Source: Epiperipatus broadwayi
Lineage: Eukaryota > Onychophora > Udeonychophora > Euonychophora > Peripatidae
Reading direction: 5' to 3'
Assembly (NCBI GenBank): GCA_028023455.1
Contig: JAQFVV010000073.1
Span: 915,001-979,000 of the forward strand
DNA length: 64,000 bases
Shown: piece after piece, positions 10,650 through 24,100 of the stretch
Layout: each line of letters opens with the position of its first letter
Position numbering within the stretch: position 1 is the stretch's first letter
Program-made: the position numbers and the translations under genes
Notes under the pieces: generated by a model
Seen by the model: only the letters and a program-made list of their open reading frames with translations
Databases searched by the model: none
Told to the model about the DNA's origin: nothing

Positions 10650-13600
10650 CATACAAAATTACATAAGTCGAATTAATATTGCTTACATATCATTGTAATG
10701 TGGACCGAATTCAGGTTAATGAGTAAACAAACAGAATACAGAAATGTTATTAGTGGATTGTTGATCTGATTAGGAAGGACAGCAAGTTAGGATGAACATT
10801 TTCATAAAGCTTAACAAAATAATTTCAAAAGAAATAGAAATTTTTCCACAAGGGCATGTAAACTGTAACCTTATATTTTGGTACAAAATATAAATAGTTT
10901 GATAGAACTAGTAAAAATTTCTCTATCTTATTTTAGGTGAGTTGATTATCATGGCTGGCATTTAGGATGCTTGATCCTTGTGTTTAAATTTATTGAACAG
11001 TGAGGATATATAATTTCATTTATTTTTATTATTGTATAATTTTTTTAGTTCTCTTTCTTCTCTTTCTTTCATATATTAGTTTTGCACAGGTTCCAAACAA
11101 TAAGTTAGTTAAACTGTGCTTAACCTTAAAGTGAAAATCAGTGCATATTATATTAAGATAGTAAGATAAATAATAAAAAAAATATTATTTGTTTTTCTCT
11201 TTAAATAATCCTAAAGTTTATTTTGGTTTAATTGAATGATTTCTTTAATTTCTTTTAAATTAATCTATAAGATACGATAAGATAAGCACATTTTTTTTTT
11301 AATTTTCATTTTTAAATAGATATGTAAATAAGAAGAAATTTAATTGGCTAAAAAAATAGAACTGCCAGAGGGCAACTGTATAATAAAAATTAAACATTTA
11401 TTTTTCTTTTCTTTTACTGTTACACATGCAACGAAAATGAAAACTTCCCTTTTAAAAAAAAAGAGCAAATGTAAAGATACGGAAGAAAGTTAAATTAAAA
11501 CTTCTCTTAAATAATTTAAGTTGCAATATTATCAAGTGTGAATAGCAACCATGTATAGCTAAATCCTAACAAATATGTTCAGGTCGATGAACTGTGAATC
11601 TAGCTACTGGTAATCATCCATAAGATCTACAATTGAAATGTGCAAGAATTATTGTTAATCCCAACAACAAGAATAGCAGCTCTAAAAGGTCAGTCTATTT
11701 GAAATTTTTTATCATTTTCAGAGACTCAAATAAAGTTTTACCTTCAAAACATTAACACCCATGGTAATGTTGTGAAAGTGCAGAATAAAGTACTGTATTT
11801 AACTTTGGAATAAACGTTGCTTTCATAAACTTTAACACATATAGGAGTGTTATATGTGTGCAGAATGGAATGCAGTATTTAATCCTTTGTGTAATATTGT
11901 CCAGTGAATGAAGAATTAATTATGGTTTCTCTTTGAACTTACACTAAAAACAACATTGTGAGTTATTTTCAAGAAAGTACAATAGTGTTCAAAGAAATAA
12001 CAGCTAACCAGGAAACTCTTTTTACAATTATAGCACTTAAATTGTTTGCCTTAACAATCATTCTTTGTCTTTGACATTCATAAATCAAAGATAGTAAAAC
12101 ATTTAAATTTCAGAATAATCCCAAAAACAAAACCATGCAATTTCATTAACTTTTGAGGATAATTTGATTTAACATATCTATGCTAACTCTCAAATATCAT
12201 GGTTTCTCAGAGAACCTATGTACAAATCAACTAACTTATGGGTATTCCTTATAAATGGAAATGAAGAAGCATATAATCAACTTTTGAGATTCTATGTTGT
12301 TTAAAAAAAGAGAAAAAATTATTTGAATTATATTTGTCATTAAGTTTAAGAAATATGCTATTAATTGATTTCCTAATAGCCAATGGATTTAAATAACACG
12401 TATTTGAACCTATTGTAGTAATTTAATGAACATGCATTTTATATTTCATTATATTTTGTATTATCTTGTAAATATGTAAAGTTCACGGTATATATAATTT
12501 ATTGTGTAAAATAAATTACTTGTTAACTTAAGTGTAGGGAGATACAAGAGCCAATTTAGGGGACATCACTTGTAGGAGGGTTTCATGATTCATACAATGG
12601 ATCTATAATGTATCATTATCATATGGCATAATCCTGTATGTTTTTCTAGGGTTCTATGTTTTACACATGTCATAATATTAGGTAATATATTCTTTCATGC
12701 CATTTGGTCTATGGTCACCATTAGCTCAATTGTTTCCTGTAATAAAGTTTTATTACATATTTTGGTCTTGAATTACACTTGTAAAACAGCATATGTTTTC
12801 CAATTTAGTAGATTAATGAGGGTGATTTGTTTTTAATTTATCTGGGAAGTGTTCATATTATTTTTATTATATCATTCTATGTTGATGGTTAATCAGCAAA
12901 ATAATTATTACTATTGGTTTGCATATATTTTAAGTTTGTTTCAGTGTGGAATCCACTGAACATTCTGCAATTAGACTAGTTACTCTGATGATGGTTAGAA
13001 AACTCACAAGGTACTTAGTGCTCATTATTCCTTAAGGGCAAGGATAAATACACCCGCAGATATATTATTGATCCTTGTTACACAAATGTATGTGTGCATA
13101 GAGTCTCTGTACATTATAATATACACATTGTTTCACATCTCTTGTCATCAGCCATAAAATAGAATTAAGTGAATTATGTCACAATTTATTATAGGTAAAT
13201 TATATGGTATCCCAATTCAGCTGAGTTGGAGTTCAAATTTTCTTTTGATTTTACATTTCATTATAGTCAAATTTAATAGGTTTATTGATTTCAATTATTG
13301 TCATTGTTATTATAATTTTAGTATAAATGCATTGGTTCTGATTTTAACATACTGGAGGTGCCATTGTCTGAATTTGAATCTCTCTCATCTCTATAAGAAT
13401 AAAAATCAATACATTTGTAATAAAATTTTAGATTGTACTATTGGAAACTCTTTCACATTTCCATGCAGAGAAATAAGTACATGTGATAGTATTTTATTTT
13501 GTTTATTTACTTCCCCAATTAATGTACATTGTCCATGTAGAACAATTATATGTGATCTTATTTTATGTTATTTATTATTTATGTAAAATTATGAATATTG

Positions 13601-14560
13601 TTAACCAGTTACTACTTTCATATTTATTGAGTCATAATGTTAATTTGATAACCAAACTTATTTGTACAATTACTCCTAGTCACACATAGAGACAGAAATC
13701 CAACATAGTAAATATACCATAAATAGTAGAGCACATTTTCTGCCTGATGATGATGTATATAAGATTTACTGGAACATCCAGAGAGTATTTTAATGTTTAT
13801 TCTTAGATATTTTATGTATAAGATATGATAAAATCCCATTTAATTTCTGGATCACTGCTACTTTGCTTTGTCAATTCTAGAATATATCCAGAATCTGTTA
13901 CCTTTATTGATATTCATGATATTAATACCTAAATTAATAATAAATGTGCTAGCCAGTAGAACAATTGAACCTATTTTCTAAAATTATAACAGATGCCTTA
14001 TCTATCTGCATGAGTTTCATTGCTATTGATTTCATTTAATACTTGGGTTAATGAAGAAATAACTTTAAATTCGTATTGTTTATCTTTCATTGCAAAGCAT
14101 TTACTCTATATAGCATTTCTTTACTTTAAACCTGAATACGTGATCAACTACCATTTATAATATTATGGATCAGATTGTAATTATTGCTATATGGTTTAAT
14201 GGCCCATATTCACCATGTAATGATTAGCAGTTTCATATATTATACCATCTTGTCTATGGTCTTCCATCAGGTCTTAAACAAGTATAAATTAAGGTCATAG
14301 TATGGTTTTAAAAAGCAGTCATTGAAAAATAATTATAAATCATAAATTAAGATTTCAGAATACCATTTGAAATCCAGTAATTAAGAATAATTATAGTTAT
14401 TTAAAAGAATAATACAATTTAGACAGGTAACTTGATGTACCTTCAAGTGATGCTGTGATTAGACTTCACGGTGTACTCTGGCTATGACTGGATTGTATGG
14501 TAATAGCTGTGTATTGTATTATTAATTTAAACTGTTACAATCTAGGGTAAGGGCTTTTCA
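10650..14560. other. AT-rich spacer, no supported gene
   Basis: The longest frame is 136 codons at 13176-13586 (+). It is cysteine- and isoleucine-rich with no motif and is partly made of a ~72-bp tandem duplication (13459-13500 versus 13531-13575, TCCATG..GAA..A..ATGTGAT). A second small duplication pairs 11750-11815 with 11832-11885 (TTAACAC and GTGCAGAAT blocks). Neither suggests a conserved product. Confidence 0.5.
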
Positions 14561-14563
14561 GTT

Positions 14564-14564
<1 letters not shown>

Positions 14565-14608
<44 letters not shown>

Positions 14609-14642
14609 TTTAATGGTTAAAATTATATATATATATATATAT
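14565..14642. repeat. Two (AT)n runs split by a short inverted spacer
   Basis: AT runs at about 14565-14604 and 14625-14642 flank AAATTTTAATGGTTAAAATT, itself nearly palindromic, so the whole block could fold as one hairpin. Confidence 0.8.
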
Positions 14643-14739
14643 AATATTTTATAATGGGTATTGTATTTTACATATATATATCTTGATACTCTGCCATATT
14701 AATACTAATATAAAAAGAAATACTCTTATTTTACTATTT

Positions 14740-15180
14740 ATAGTCTTTGCCAAAAGTCTTATGCAATTTTATATTGCTATGACTACTAATATATGGTATG
14801 GCTGAAGATCTATCAGCCCCATATAGCTATTTGAGTTGGATAGCTGGGTTTGAAGACATGTAGATGTCTGAAAATTTCAGATTTTTCACTCAATAGATAA
14901 CTTTTAGCTAAGTGCTTAGCTTTGGGTTGGTATTTTTAGATCTAGTGTCTGAACCTACCCTGACACCTCTCTGAGGAGTGCCAAAACACAAAACCATGGT
15001 CAGGGGTTTGGGGAGGGGTTCCTGACAGAGATATTTTAAGTGCTGGTTCTGGCTAAGCATTTATCATAAAGCTTGTAGAGGAATTGGCAATCCTCATTGT
15101 TTATAACTTACAAGCTTAAGAGATAGGGTCATGTGATCTATGAATTGATCTATGACTCTTATTTTGACTAAATACTAAGT
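14740..15180 (-). repeat. Single R1 repeat unit
   Basis: It matches the R1 array at 1822-2965 in reverse orientation and the units at 21935-22605 in the same orientation. Shared blocks include GGTATTTTTAGATCTAGTGTC, AAAACCATGGTCAG, GACAGAGATATTTTAA and CATGTGATCTATGA. It is closer to the 22 kb units than to the 2 kb units, so there are at least two subfamilies. Confidence 0.8.
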
Positions 15181-15244
15181 CAGGATTTAAATATATTTAG
15201 TAAATTATTATTATCAAGTATATTTTCAACATTTTCCCATCACA

Positions 15245-15582
15245 TTCATTGTTATTCTGCTGGAAAATACAACATTTTCTGCTGATTTCAATACTATTTG
15301 TTCTCTGGTTCATTACATATTCGTTTTTTGTAATAAATCGTGTCTCTTTGATTTTTTACTTTTCAATCATTTTGCTCTTCACACATTATTTTAACACAAC
15401 TCAGATCCAAATTATCATCATATTCTCTTTCATGATTGTAAAAGACCAATATATTAGTGACATAGATCAAAAACAAGAAATCAAAGAAACATGGTTCATT
15501 ACAATAAATGAATATGTAATGATTCAGAAAACAAATAGTATTCAAATCAGAAAAAAATGGTTTTTAGCAGGATAACCATGAA
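15245..15582. mobile_element. Hairpin (foldback/MITE-like) element
   Basis: The left arm (about 15249-15370) and right arm (about 15465-15577) are inverted copies. For example TCAATACTATTTGTT (15287-15301) is matched in reverse by AACAAATAGTATTCAA (15530-15545), and CATTACATATTC is matched by GAATATGTAATG. Ends read TTATTCTGCTGGAAAA and, reversed, TTATCCTGCTAAAAA. The spacer is about 90 bp. The 108-codon frame at 15249-15575 is a by-product of the fold. No target duplication is clear, so the superfamily is unknown. Confidence 0.75.
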
Positions 15583-15632
15583 TATGACACAAAGATGTTG
15601 AAAGTATACTTGGTGCTAGTAATTTAATAGCT

Positions 15633-16256
<624 letters not shown>

Positions 16257-16258
<2 letters not shown>

Positions 16259-17870
16259 AAAAATGGTCTTCCCATCATTTACTTCAAAAACCAATTTCCT
16301 TTAACATCAAGGGATGTCTTCATTAAATTGATAGCCTCAGATTCAGCAAATTTATCATTAGAGTTTTTTTCACTCGTTTTTTTATTTCACTTATATATAT
16401 ACATATATTGTATATATATTCAGGAACGATTTAAAACTTTTAACTACAAGTCATAACTACCTTAACAACTTTCATCTAACAGATGGCCAATAAATCCCTG
16501 AATTTTCTTCGTCCTCCTTTGTTATTGTTCTTGTAAAATTAAATATTGGTCTTAATAAAATATTTTAAATCGGTCACTATATATAGATATAAATTTTAAA
16601 TAATAAATTTTATTAACAGATATATTCTAATTTTTATCTGATTTTACACAAATATAATATATATTAATTAAAAGTGCAATTTTTGTAAGCCAAACTATTG
16701 ATTCTGATTAAATATTTTAAAACCAATAATTAGCTGTAAAATTTAGCTCTCACAAATGATTCCTTTTTAAAAAAAAATTTGCTTTATATTAATATAATTT
16801 ATATAATTAACTCTAATTTATTAATATTTCTTAGTTTAGAAATAAACAGTCAAAAAATAATAACTACGAAATTGCTGGTGAAATGGATAATAATATGAGT
16901 ATAGAGATAAAAAAAGAGTTTATTTTATAATTTAAATAAAATTCATGTAATGTCTATAAATTAAAATATCTTCCATATAATTACATCACATTAGGCTTTA
17001 TGCAGCAGTTAGAAAAGTTCACCAATAATAATAAGAATATCTATTTCTTTTACACATTTTAGTAAAGCTCTGTATTGAAATTCAAAATTTTGGTATTACA
17101 AAATCCCGTGCTTTCATTGGTTGATTTTAAAGATTCGATCATAATCAGTTTTTTTTTTATAAATTTGAACTATTTGTTTTGAGGTCATTAGTTTTCCACA
17201 TATTTCAAATATACATTGTTTATAATTGTAGAATTTTACATGATTTCCATATGATTGATTAATTTAGCTTTTTCAATAACCAATATATTCTGGAAAGTTG
17301 GTTGTATACACTTAAAGAAAGTGTTACTAGGTGCAAACTAACAATACATGGAAAGTTTCTTTGTGTTTGTGAGACTTCTGACTATTATTTATTACTTTGG
17401 AAAATAACTCCATAAAGAATAAAAAAGATGAAAGGAAAATAAACTGATATTTGCTGCATTCTATTAATACCAAAAGTTTTTTTTTTTAAATAAAATTAAT
17501 CTCATAATTAAAAACAGACTTATTATAAAAATATTTTTAAAGCAAACTAAAATTTTGAAACAGTGAAATAAAATGTATAGTAAAACCTGATTATAAATTA
17601 AAGACAACAGATCGTTTTAAAATTAATTAATTCTGATACTATAACAATAAATTTTATGTAAATTTTTAATTTAATATCCTGCACCATTTTTTTTTTATTA
17701 CTTGGATTCATTAATTATAAACTCTGTTTAAATAAATATTTTTATCTTAATTAAGAATTAAGCAGCATACATTTTCATCATCTTTGACACTTATTGTAAA
17801 GTTTAGGATATAATAATAGATATCAACTGATAGTAATTATTAAATCCCTATTCTTTGCTGTGCTATCTAA
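16257..17870. other. AT-rich spacer, nothing recognisable
   Basis: Homopolymer runs and short AT tracts only. No matching repeats or protein relics seen. Confidence 0.5.
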
Positions 17871-17874
17871 TATT

Positions 17875-18440
17875 TTCAGACTATTTTCAAACTTATAGCT
17901 TTCATCAGTGGAAAGCTTAGGATCTTGGACCAGTGCATCTAATCTTTAAGTTCCTACGAACTTTCCCTCCAGCACCTTTTTTATGTCTCTGTTATACTAT
18001 CAAGCTATATCAACCCAAAGTAAATCTAAGCCAACTGGTTTACATAGTCAATAGATCTGATACCAGTTCAGTTTTTATATATCTTCAGTTTTTTAATAAC
18101 TATGGGCACTATTTCTATCCTGTGGGTATGAATTTGTATAAGGCAATAAAATATCATAGGATAGAAATACTTATAATTATCAAAAACTAAAAACACCATA
18201 ATATTTAGAAACAGAACTGGTTCAGATCTATATGATTATGCAAATGAAATGGTTATAATGATAACATTTGTTTGCTTTTAGTTTGGACTATTATAACTTG
18301 TCAGTATAAAAGAGAGGTAAATAATAGATGTTAGAAGAAAGGCACATTGGATCATAAAGATCTGAGTACACTGGTTCCATACGTAAAACTTCTCACTGAT
18401 GAAAGCAATAAGCTTGTAATTAATCTGGGGATACTGAATA
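17875..18440. mobile_element. Hairpin (MITE-like) element with ~70-bp inverted arms
   Basis: The left arm (about 17885-17950: TAGCTTTCATCAGTGGAAAG, then GGACCAGTG) is matched in reverse by the right arm (about 18350-18430: CACTGGTTCC, then CTCACTGATGAAAGCAATAA). The ~400-bp middle has a chance frame at 17933-18190. A related arm fragment sits at 8270-8420, so this is a repeat family. Confidence 0.65.
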
Positions 18441-19465
18441 GAACAGCACATGATAGGAATTTAATAAGTATTAATGACATTTATTATTACTTACTAAACT
18501 TACAGTAAATGGCATATGGATGGTGAACAATTATGTTGCTGTAACATCAATTGGTTTAAAAGATTACTACTATAAAACACAACTTTATAAGTGATAATAT
18601 TTTTTATTTAAAAGCAAATAAAATTGCATATGTATCTGTCTATAGCTGTGGTAAATTAGTGTAAACTTTTATGTTATATTTACTTGGCTATATTATTTTA
18701 ATAATAGACAATCTAATTGTTGAAATTTAAATTATTCTAGTATATCCAACCACCTAAATAAACTTGCATATTTTCATTTCAAATCCCTTTAATGAAATCA
18801 AAAAAAAATAAAATTTTATTATTAATATCTTATTTACAACCCCCCTCCCAATTTTTTTTAAAACTTTAAAACATTTACTTTATTATCCAATTACAGTTTA
18901 AATTTTAGATAATCTTAAAACAAATAGCGGATTTTGGTGTTACATTATTATTCTTCCTACTTCAGACTCTTATACGTCTGAGTCATTTTCTATAATAATT
19001 TTAATGTTATCCCTGATCTTTCTACAAATTGCTTATGTACCTTCACATAAAGGATAGAATTTGTTATACTGATGATAATATGGTTTACTCACATGCAGTT
19101 TTAACACAAAGACAAATTTATTTACATCAAACTGGTAGATTTTTTGAGATCCACACTTTTTACATAATTTTGACATGCAGTCAAATTGACCATGAACCAT
19201 TTCTTTTTTCTGGTCCAACATTAATTTTCTCTGACTTTAGTTGAAGTATTTTAATTAATATTGGACTCTCTTTTCTAAAATATAATAATGTAAAAAAAAA
19301 CCTTGTAGACTCAATTTGAGTCCAATTTTGATTTATCCATTCCCAATAATTAGAATTCACATATAGCAGAAATAAATGATTTAATTTCCTCATAAATCTT
19401 TCATAAAAGTTGGATTGTGGAATGATACTGCTGTTATATGGATTGAATATCTTGCTATTATATTT
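18441..19465. other. AT-rich spacer, no gene seen
   Basis: Several overlapping short frames on both strands (19029-19522) lack motifs. A C-rich run (18841-18848) is the only compositional mark. Confidence 0.5.
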
Positions 19466-20535
19466 AATATTTACACTTTTACTATGGCAATAAACCTCAA
19501 GAATGTGTGCTTGAAAATGCAAAGGTAGGGACCTCTACAGGTCTTAACCACAAGCTTATGCTTTGGAAGAAAGGAGGGAAACCCTTCTTTACTTCAACTT
19601 ACTTACTATATAAATAGGTGAAGCTGAAGCAGTTAGATCTGAGAGCATGAAGCTATTCAATACTTCACTGATTAAATCCACAATTCTTATTACATATTAG
19701 TACTCGTGAAATCTTTTGATTTACAACAAGTCAATGGAACGATCTTATAGTTAGAAATCTATTATGATAATTTAATGTTGTAATTATAAATTTATTTAAT
19801 GCACATTGATTATGTAAGTAATATTTACTAAGGCAATAAACCTCAAGAGTGTGCACTTTAAATAAATTTATAATTACAACTTTAAAATTATCGTAATAGA
19901 TTTCTAACTATAAGATCGTTCCATTGACACGTTGTAAATCAAAAGATTTTACAAGTACTAATGTGTAATAGAAATTGTGGACTTAATCAGTGAAGTATTG
20001 AATAGCTTCATGCTCTCAGATCTAACTGCTTCAGCTTCACTTATTTATATAGAAAGTAGGTTGCAGTAAAGAAGGGTTCCTCTCATGGTTAAGATCTGTA
20101 GAGGTCCCTACCTTTGCATTTTCAAGCCTACACTTTTGAGGTTTATTGCCTTAGTAAATATTACTTATGTAATCAATGTGCATTAAATAAATTTACAATT
20201 ACAACTTTAAATTATCATAATATATTTATACTATAAGATTGTTCCATTGACTCATTGTAAATTGAAAGAATTCGCGAGTATTAATGTGTAATAGGAATTG
20301 TAGACTTAATCAGTGAAGTATTGAATAGCTTTATGCTCTCAGATCTAACCACTTCAGCTTCACCTATTTATAGAGAAAGTAGGTTGAAGTAAAGAAGGGT
20401 TTCCCTATTTTCTTCCAAAGTGTAAGCTTGTGGTTAAGACCTGTAGAGGTTCATACCCTCACATTTTCAAGTGCACACTCTTGAGGTTTATTGCCTTAGT
20501 AAATATTACTTACATAATCAATGAGCATTAAAAAA
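19466..20535. repeat. R2 repeat cluster: one inverted and two direct ~0.35 kb units
   Basis: A unit containing GAGGTTTATTGCCTTAGTAA, AGATCTAAC, TGAAGTATTGAATAGCTT, GTAGAGGT and TTCCATTGAC occurs three times. Unit 1 (about 19470-19855) is inverted relative to unit 2 (about 19860-20165) and unit 3 (about 20170-20530). Units 1 and 2 form a large palindrome centred near 19858. Flank ATTACTTATGTAATCAATGTGCATTAAAT is carried by each copy. It lies directly downstream of the piggyBac relic, but no TTAA-bounded ends were proven. Unknown family. Confidence 0.85.
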
Positions 20536-20539
20536 AATT

Positions 20540-21850
20540 ATATTTACCCTTTTGTAACTTGAAAAGCATACCATCATATGTTACAATAGCATAAGATTTT
20601 TTAACTTTATGCATTTTCTGGATTTGCAATGCTCATATGTAATGATAAACATCAGTTCTTCAAATATGTTATGCAATGACATATTTAAAAACACATCATG
20701 CATTATGATCAGAAACCAATAGTCATTGAATGGTGGTAAGTGTCCATACTTTCTATTGTAATTATCTCTATTTGAACTTTTTGATATGATACAGAGCATT
20801 GAATATGGAGCTACAAGGGCTCTAAAAGCACTAACTATGTAAAATAGAATATGTATATAAAATCCTACAAATTAGTACATAAAAAAAGTTTCACCGCAAT
20901 GCATCAGCGTATTATTAATTATGAAGTGAAGGGGTGAAATAAAATTGTTATTACAGAGCATTATTGTAATAAATCATCTGGGGACAAATGTGACCTGTTA
21001 GTTTTCATAAGATAAATTCCACTTTACATGGGCGATAATGTCTATATAAATAATGAGTGTATTTGACAAGATTATTTCTAACTCCTTTTGGTGTGAGATA
21101 CTTCCTCAAACTTTTAGTATAATGTATTTTATAAAACAAAAATTCTCTAGTTAATTTATAGACACAGTCCATTTTTTGCTCACATAAAATAAGGATATTG
21201 AGTAGTTGACTATTTTAATGTATGATGATATTTGCATATTAAAGATTGACACTTTGGAAATGCTCAATCCATTATAATTCTTTTTCTACGTATCCATAGT
21301 AAGAGATATGATTACAATGAAAATATTATCTTCATATGAATCCTATTGAGGTATATTACCAGGATTGTAGCTTAGGTTATCAGTTATCACAATGTCCATT
21401 TCACTATAGTGAATAATTCTACAGGTAAGTTTTTGCAAGAAAAGAATCCAGTGGATTAATTGATCATTGTTCGAATAGCTACTATTCTGAAATTTAAGCT
21501 CATAGTTGTAATGATAATAACTTCTGATACTAATAAAAATATTTATTTTTTTAACAATCCCATGCAGTACCCAACTTTTTCTTTTGCAGTGTAATTTGTT
21601 TTATTTCTTTCAGGATTTCAGTTATGATTTTCAACAATCTGAAATAATAAGAGTCCTGGACTAAAGTCACTGCTATCAGTTTTAAGAAAAGATGGCTTAC
21701 TAAGTTCTGAATATGCAAGAAAAACTTGTTTCTAAAGAGGATTTTGATACAAATGAAATATTCATCTTGTCTAAGGATCCAAATCCAATGTTGATATTTA
21801 TGTAAGAGTTGTTGTAAAAACATATTATTCTTTATAAAGTTTTTAATCAA
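20540..21850 (-). pseudogene. Decayed piggyBac-like transposase
   Basis: Read on the minus strand, pieces in the order of a piggyBac (DDE_Tnp_1_7) transposase appear in shifting frames. The upstream piece (21850-21551) holds HLFLKLIAVTLVQD, then LLKIITEILKEIKQI and TLQKKKLGT. These match the 'M.R.RF..I...L.F.D ... K..P.LE.LK..F...Y.P.K.LS' stretch just before the first catalytic Asp. A middle piece near 21040-20980 reads YRHYRPCKVEF and KLTGHICPQMIYY, like 'K.H..G.K.Y.L....GY...F.IY'. The downstream piece (20799-20560) has GHLPPFNDYWF (GH.L..DN.Y) and, in another frame, KVKKSYAIVTYDGMLFKLQKGK (LKKGE.....G.LLALKWKDKR). Catalytic Asps are lost or in disrupted context. The assignment rests on ordered pattern matches, not on a search. 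Confidence 0.6.
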
Positions 21851-21934
21851 TCCTATGAATCAAAATATATAAAATGTGCTAACACGCATTTACTTGTATC
21901 AATCCTATGATAAAACTTGCAAAATCCTTAAAAT

Positions 21935-22605
21935 AAACTTTGGGTTAGTATTTTTAGATCTAGTGTCTGAAGCTACCCTAGAGCCTCTCTGAAAAGTGCC
22001 AAAGCATAAAACCATGGTCAGAGATTGGATGGGGGGTTTCCTGACAGAGATATTTTAAATGCTTTCTCTGGCTAAGTATTTATCACAAAGCTAGTTGAGC
22101 AATTGGCAATGCTCATTGTTTATATCTTACAAGTTTAAGAGAATTGGGTCATGTGATTTATGACTCTTATTTTGACTATTTATAGTCCCTGCTTTAAGTC
22201 TTATGTGATGTTAAATTGCTAGGACTACTAATATATGGTATGGCTGAAGATCTCTCAGCCCCATATAACTATTTGAATTGGATAGCTGGGTTTGAAAACA
22301 TGTTGGTGTCTGAAAATTTCAGATTTTCCACTCAATAGATAACTTTCAGATAAATGCTGGATTTGGGTTGGTATTTTTAGATCTAGTGTCTGAAGCTACT
22401 CTAGCATCTCTCGGAGGAGTACAAGCATAAAACCATGGTCAGAGGTTTGGGGGGATCCCTGATAGAGATATTTTAAATGCTTTCTCTGGGTCAGCATTTA
22501 CCACAGAGCTTGTTGAGGAATTGGCAATGCTCATTGTTTATATATTACAAGCTTAAGAGAATTGGGTCATATGATCTATGACTCTTACTTTGATTATTAA
22601 CTCAT
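21935..22605 (-). repeat. R1 repeat, about 1.6 tandem units
   Basis: A partial unit (21935-22175) is followed by a full unit (about 22180-22605). Both carry GGTATTTTTAGATCTAGTGTC, AAACCATGGTCAGAG, GATATTTTAAATGCTTTCTC and TTGGCAATGCTCATTGTTTA. Same orientation as 14740-15180 and opposite to most of 1822-2965. Confidence 0.85.
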
Positions 22606-22916
22606 ACCAGTTGACAGATTGAGGGTAGTCTTAAATAGTTAATAAAGTGAGCCATCTGGTAAAATGAAAATACATAAAATGTAGTTTTTGAATAAGATTT
22701 AGTTTTATTACTGCCTAGCATGCTTTCAATATATATTTTACTATATCATATTGCATTAACTCAGAAAAGAAAAAAATAGTAACAATTTAATTACAAAAGA
22801 TTATGGAAGGCATAAGTTTATATAAATCTACACTCAAAATGTACAGGAATTTGTCATGCAAGCAAGAAAAAATAATACTTTTATATGTTTGCAATTAAAT
22901 ATCTTTCCAAAATGTT

Positions 22917-22917
<1 letters not shown>
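22606..22917. other. AT-rich spacer
   Basis: Nothing recognisable between the R1 units and the next microsatellite. Confidence 0.5.

Positions 22918-22980
<63 letters not shown>
22918..22980. repeat. (AT)n microsatellite, ~30 units
   Basis: Uninterrupted AT tract. Confidence 0.95.
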
Positions 22981-22983
<3 letters not shown>

Positions 22984-23727
22984 AGTAAAATGTCCACTAA
23001 TTAAAACGATATTGTAATTAAAATAAACATAGTAAATTTAGCGGGTAATAAACTATAAAAAAACAATCTTTAAGTCTGAAGAAGTACATTTGTTTAATTT
23101 CTTAATCCTGCCTCAACTGCCATTAAATTAAAAAAAAACAAAAACCAAAAGCAAATGTCATCAATTCAAATCCCATGAATCCATGTTAGCGAATTGTCTA
23201 TTTATTAAATGCGTCTTATTCCTATTTATAAAAATTGCCTCCTTAATTTTTCTTTTATTATAGTTTCTTTCTTCATAAAGAATTTTCACACTTTTAAAAT
23301 CAAATTTATATTTACATGTTTTTTCATTATCAAAGAAAACTGAAACAGTCATTAAATTACCATTATTCTTACTTTTTACACACTTATATGACAATTCATG
23401 CTCCTTTAATCTCTTCTAAATACTGCACCTCAATTCACATATATATATGGTAAAATATAATCACAAAAATACGTTCTTATATATATATATATATATATAC
23501 ACTTAAAAAATTTCACTTGTGGATTTGAAATAAATGGAATAGATATCAATTGTTTACTATCAATCTTCATTTCCTTTAAATTATTATAACTTTTTTTAAA
23601 TTGCCATAAAGTATTGTTCATTTGTTCCATTTTATAACCAACATCAAACAATTCCTTGGCAAATATCTCAATATTTTTCAGTTTATCATTTTGGTAACTT
23701 TTGTTCTTAATAGTTTACTACCATTAA

Positions 23728-23728
<1 letters not shown>
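22981..23728. other. AT-rich spacer, no supported gene
   Basis: Minus-strand frames at 23161-23394 and 23430-23651 are lysine/asparagine-rich without motifs. The second contains an (AT)n run at 23479-23498. Confidence 0.45.

Positions 23729-23792
<64 letters not shown>
23729..23792. repeat. Compound (AT)n-(GA)n microsatellite
   Basis: An AT tract to about 23757 switches directly to a GA tract to about 23792. Confidence 0.95.
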
Positions 23793-23795
<3 letters not shown>

Positions 23796-24100
23796 GATGT
23801 ATATCAACATGAAAGAATTTTGCAAAAACTAGATAATTAAAAGGTGTGAATAATTGATTAAAGCAGATATGAGAAAAATTAAAAAAATTAATAGAAAATA
23901 TAAAGTACTAGATGAGATCAAAAATAAATGAACACATCTGGCACTAAAATTAAAAGGCAAATATAATAAGAAAATGTGTTTAATTAGTAATAAAACAAAG
24001 CAAAAAATTAGAATGCATTAAATAAAACATTTGGATCAACTTAACCAATGAATCGATACCAGAAACAATCTATAACATATTAAATAATGGATCAATATTT

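Noticed and set aside
13176-13586. 136-codon plus-strand frame, the longest after repeats and the LINE
   Set aside because: Composition follows the local AT richness, part of it is a 72-bp tandem duplication, and no domain or signal is recognisable.
15249-15575. 108-codon plus-strand frame and its minus-strand shadow
   Set aside because: Coincides exactly with the arms of a hairpin element; composition is AT-driven and there are no motifs.
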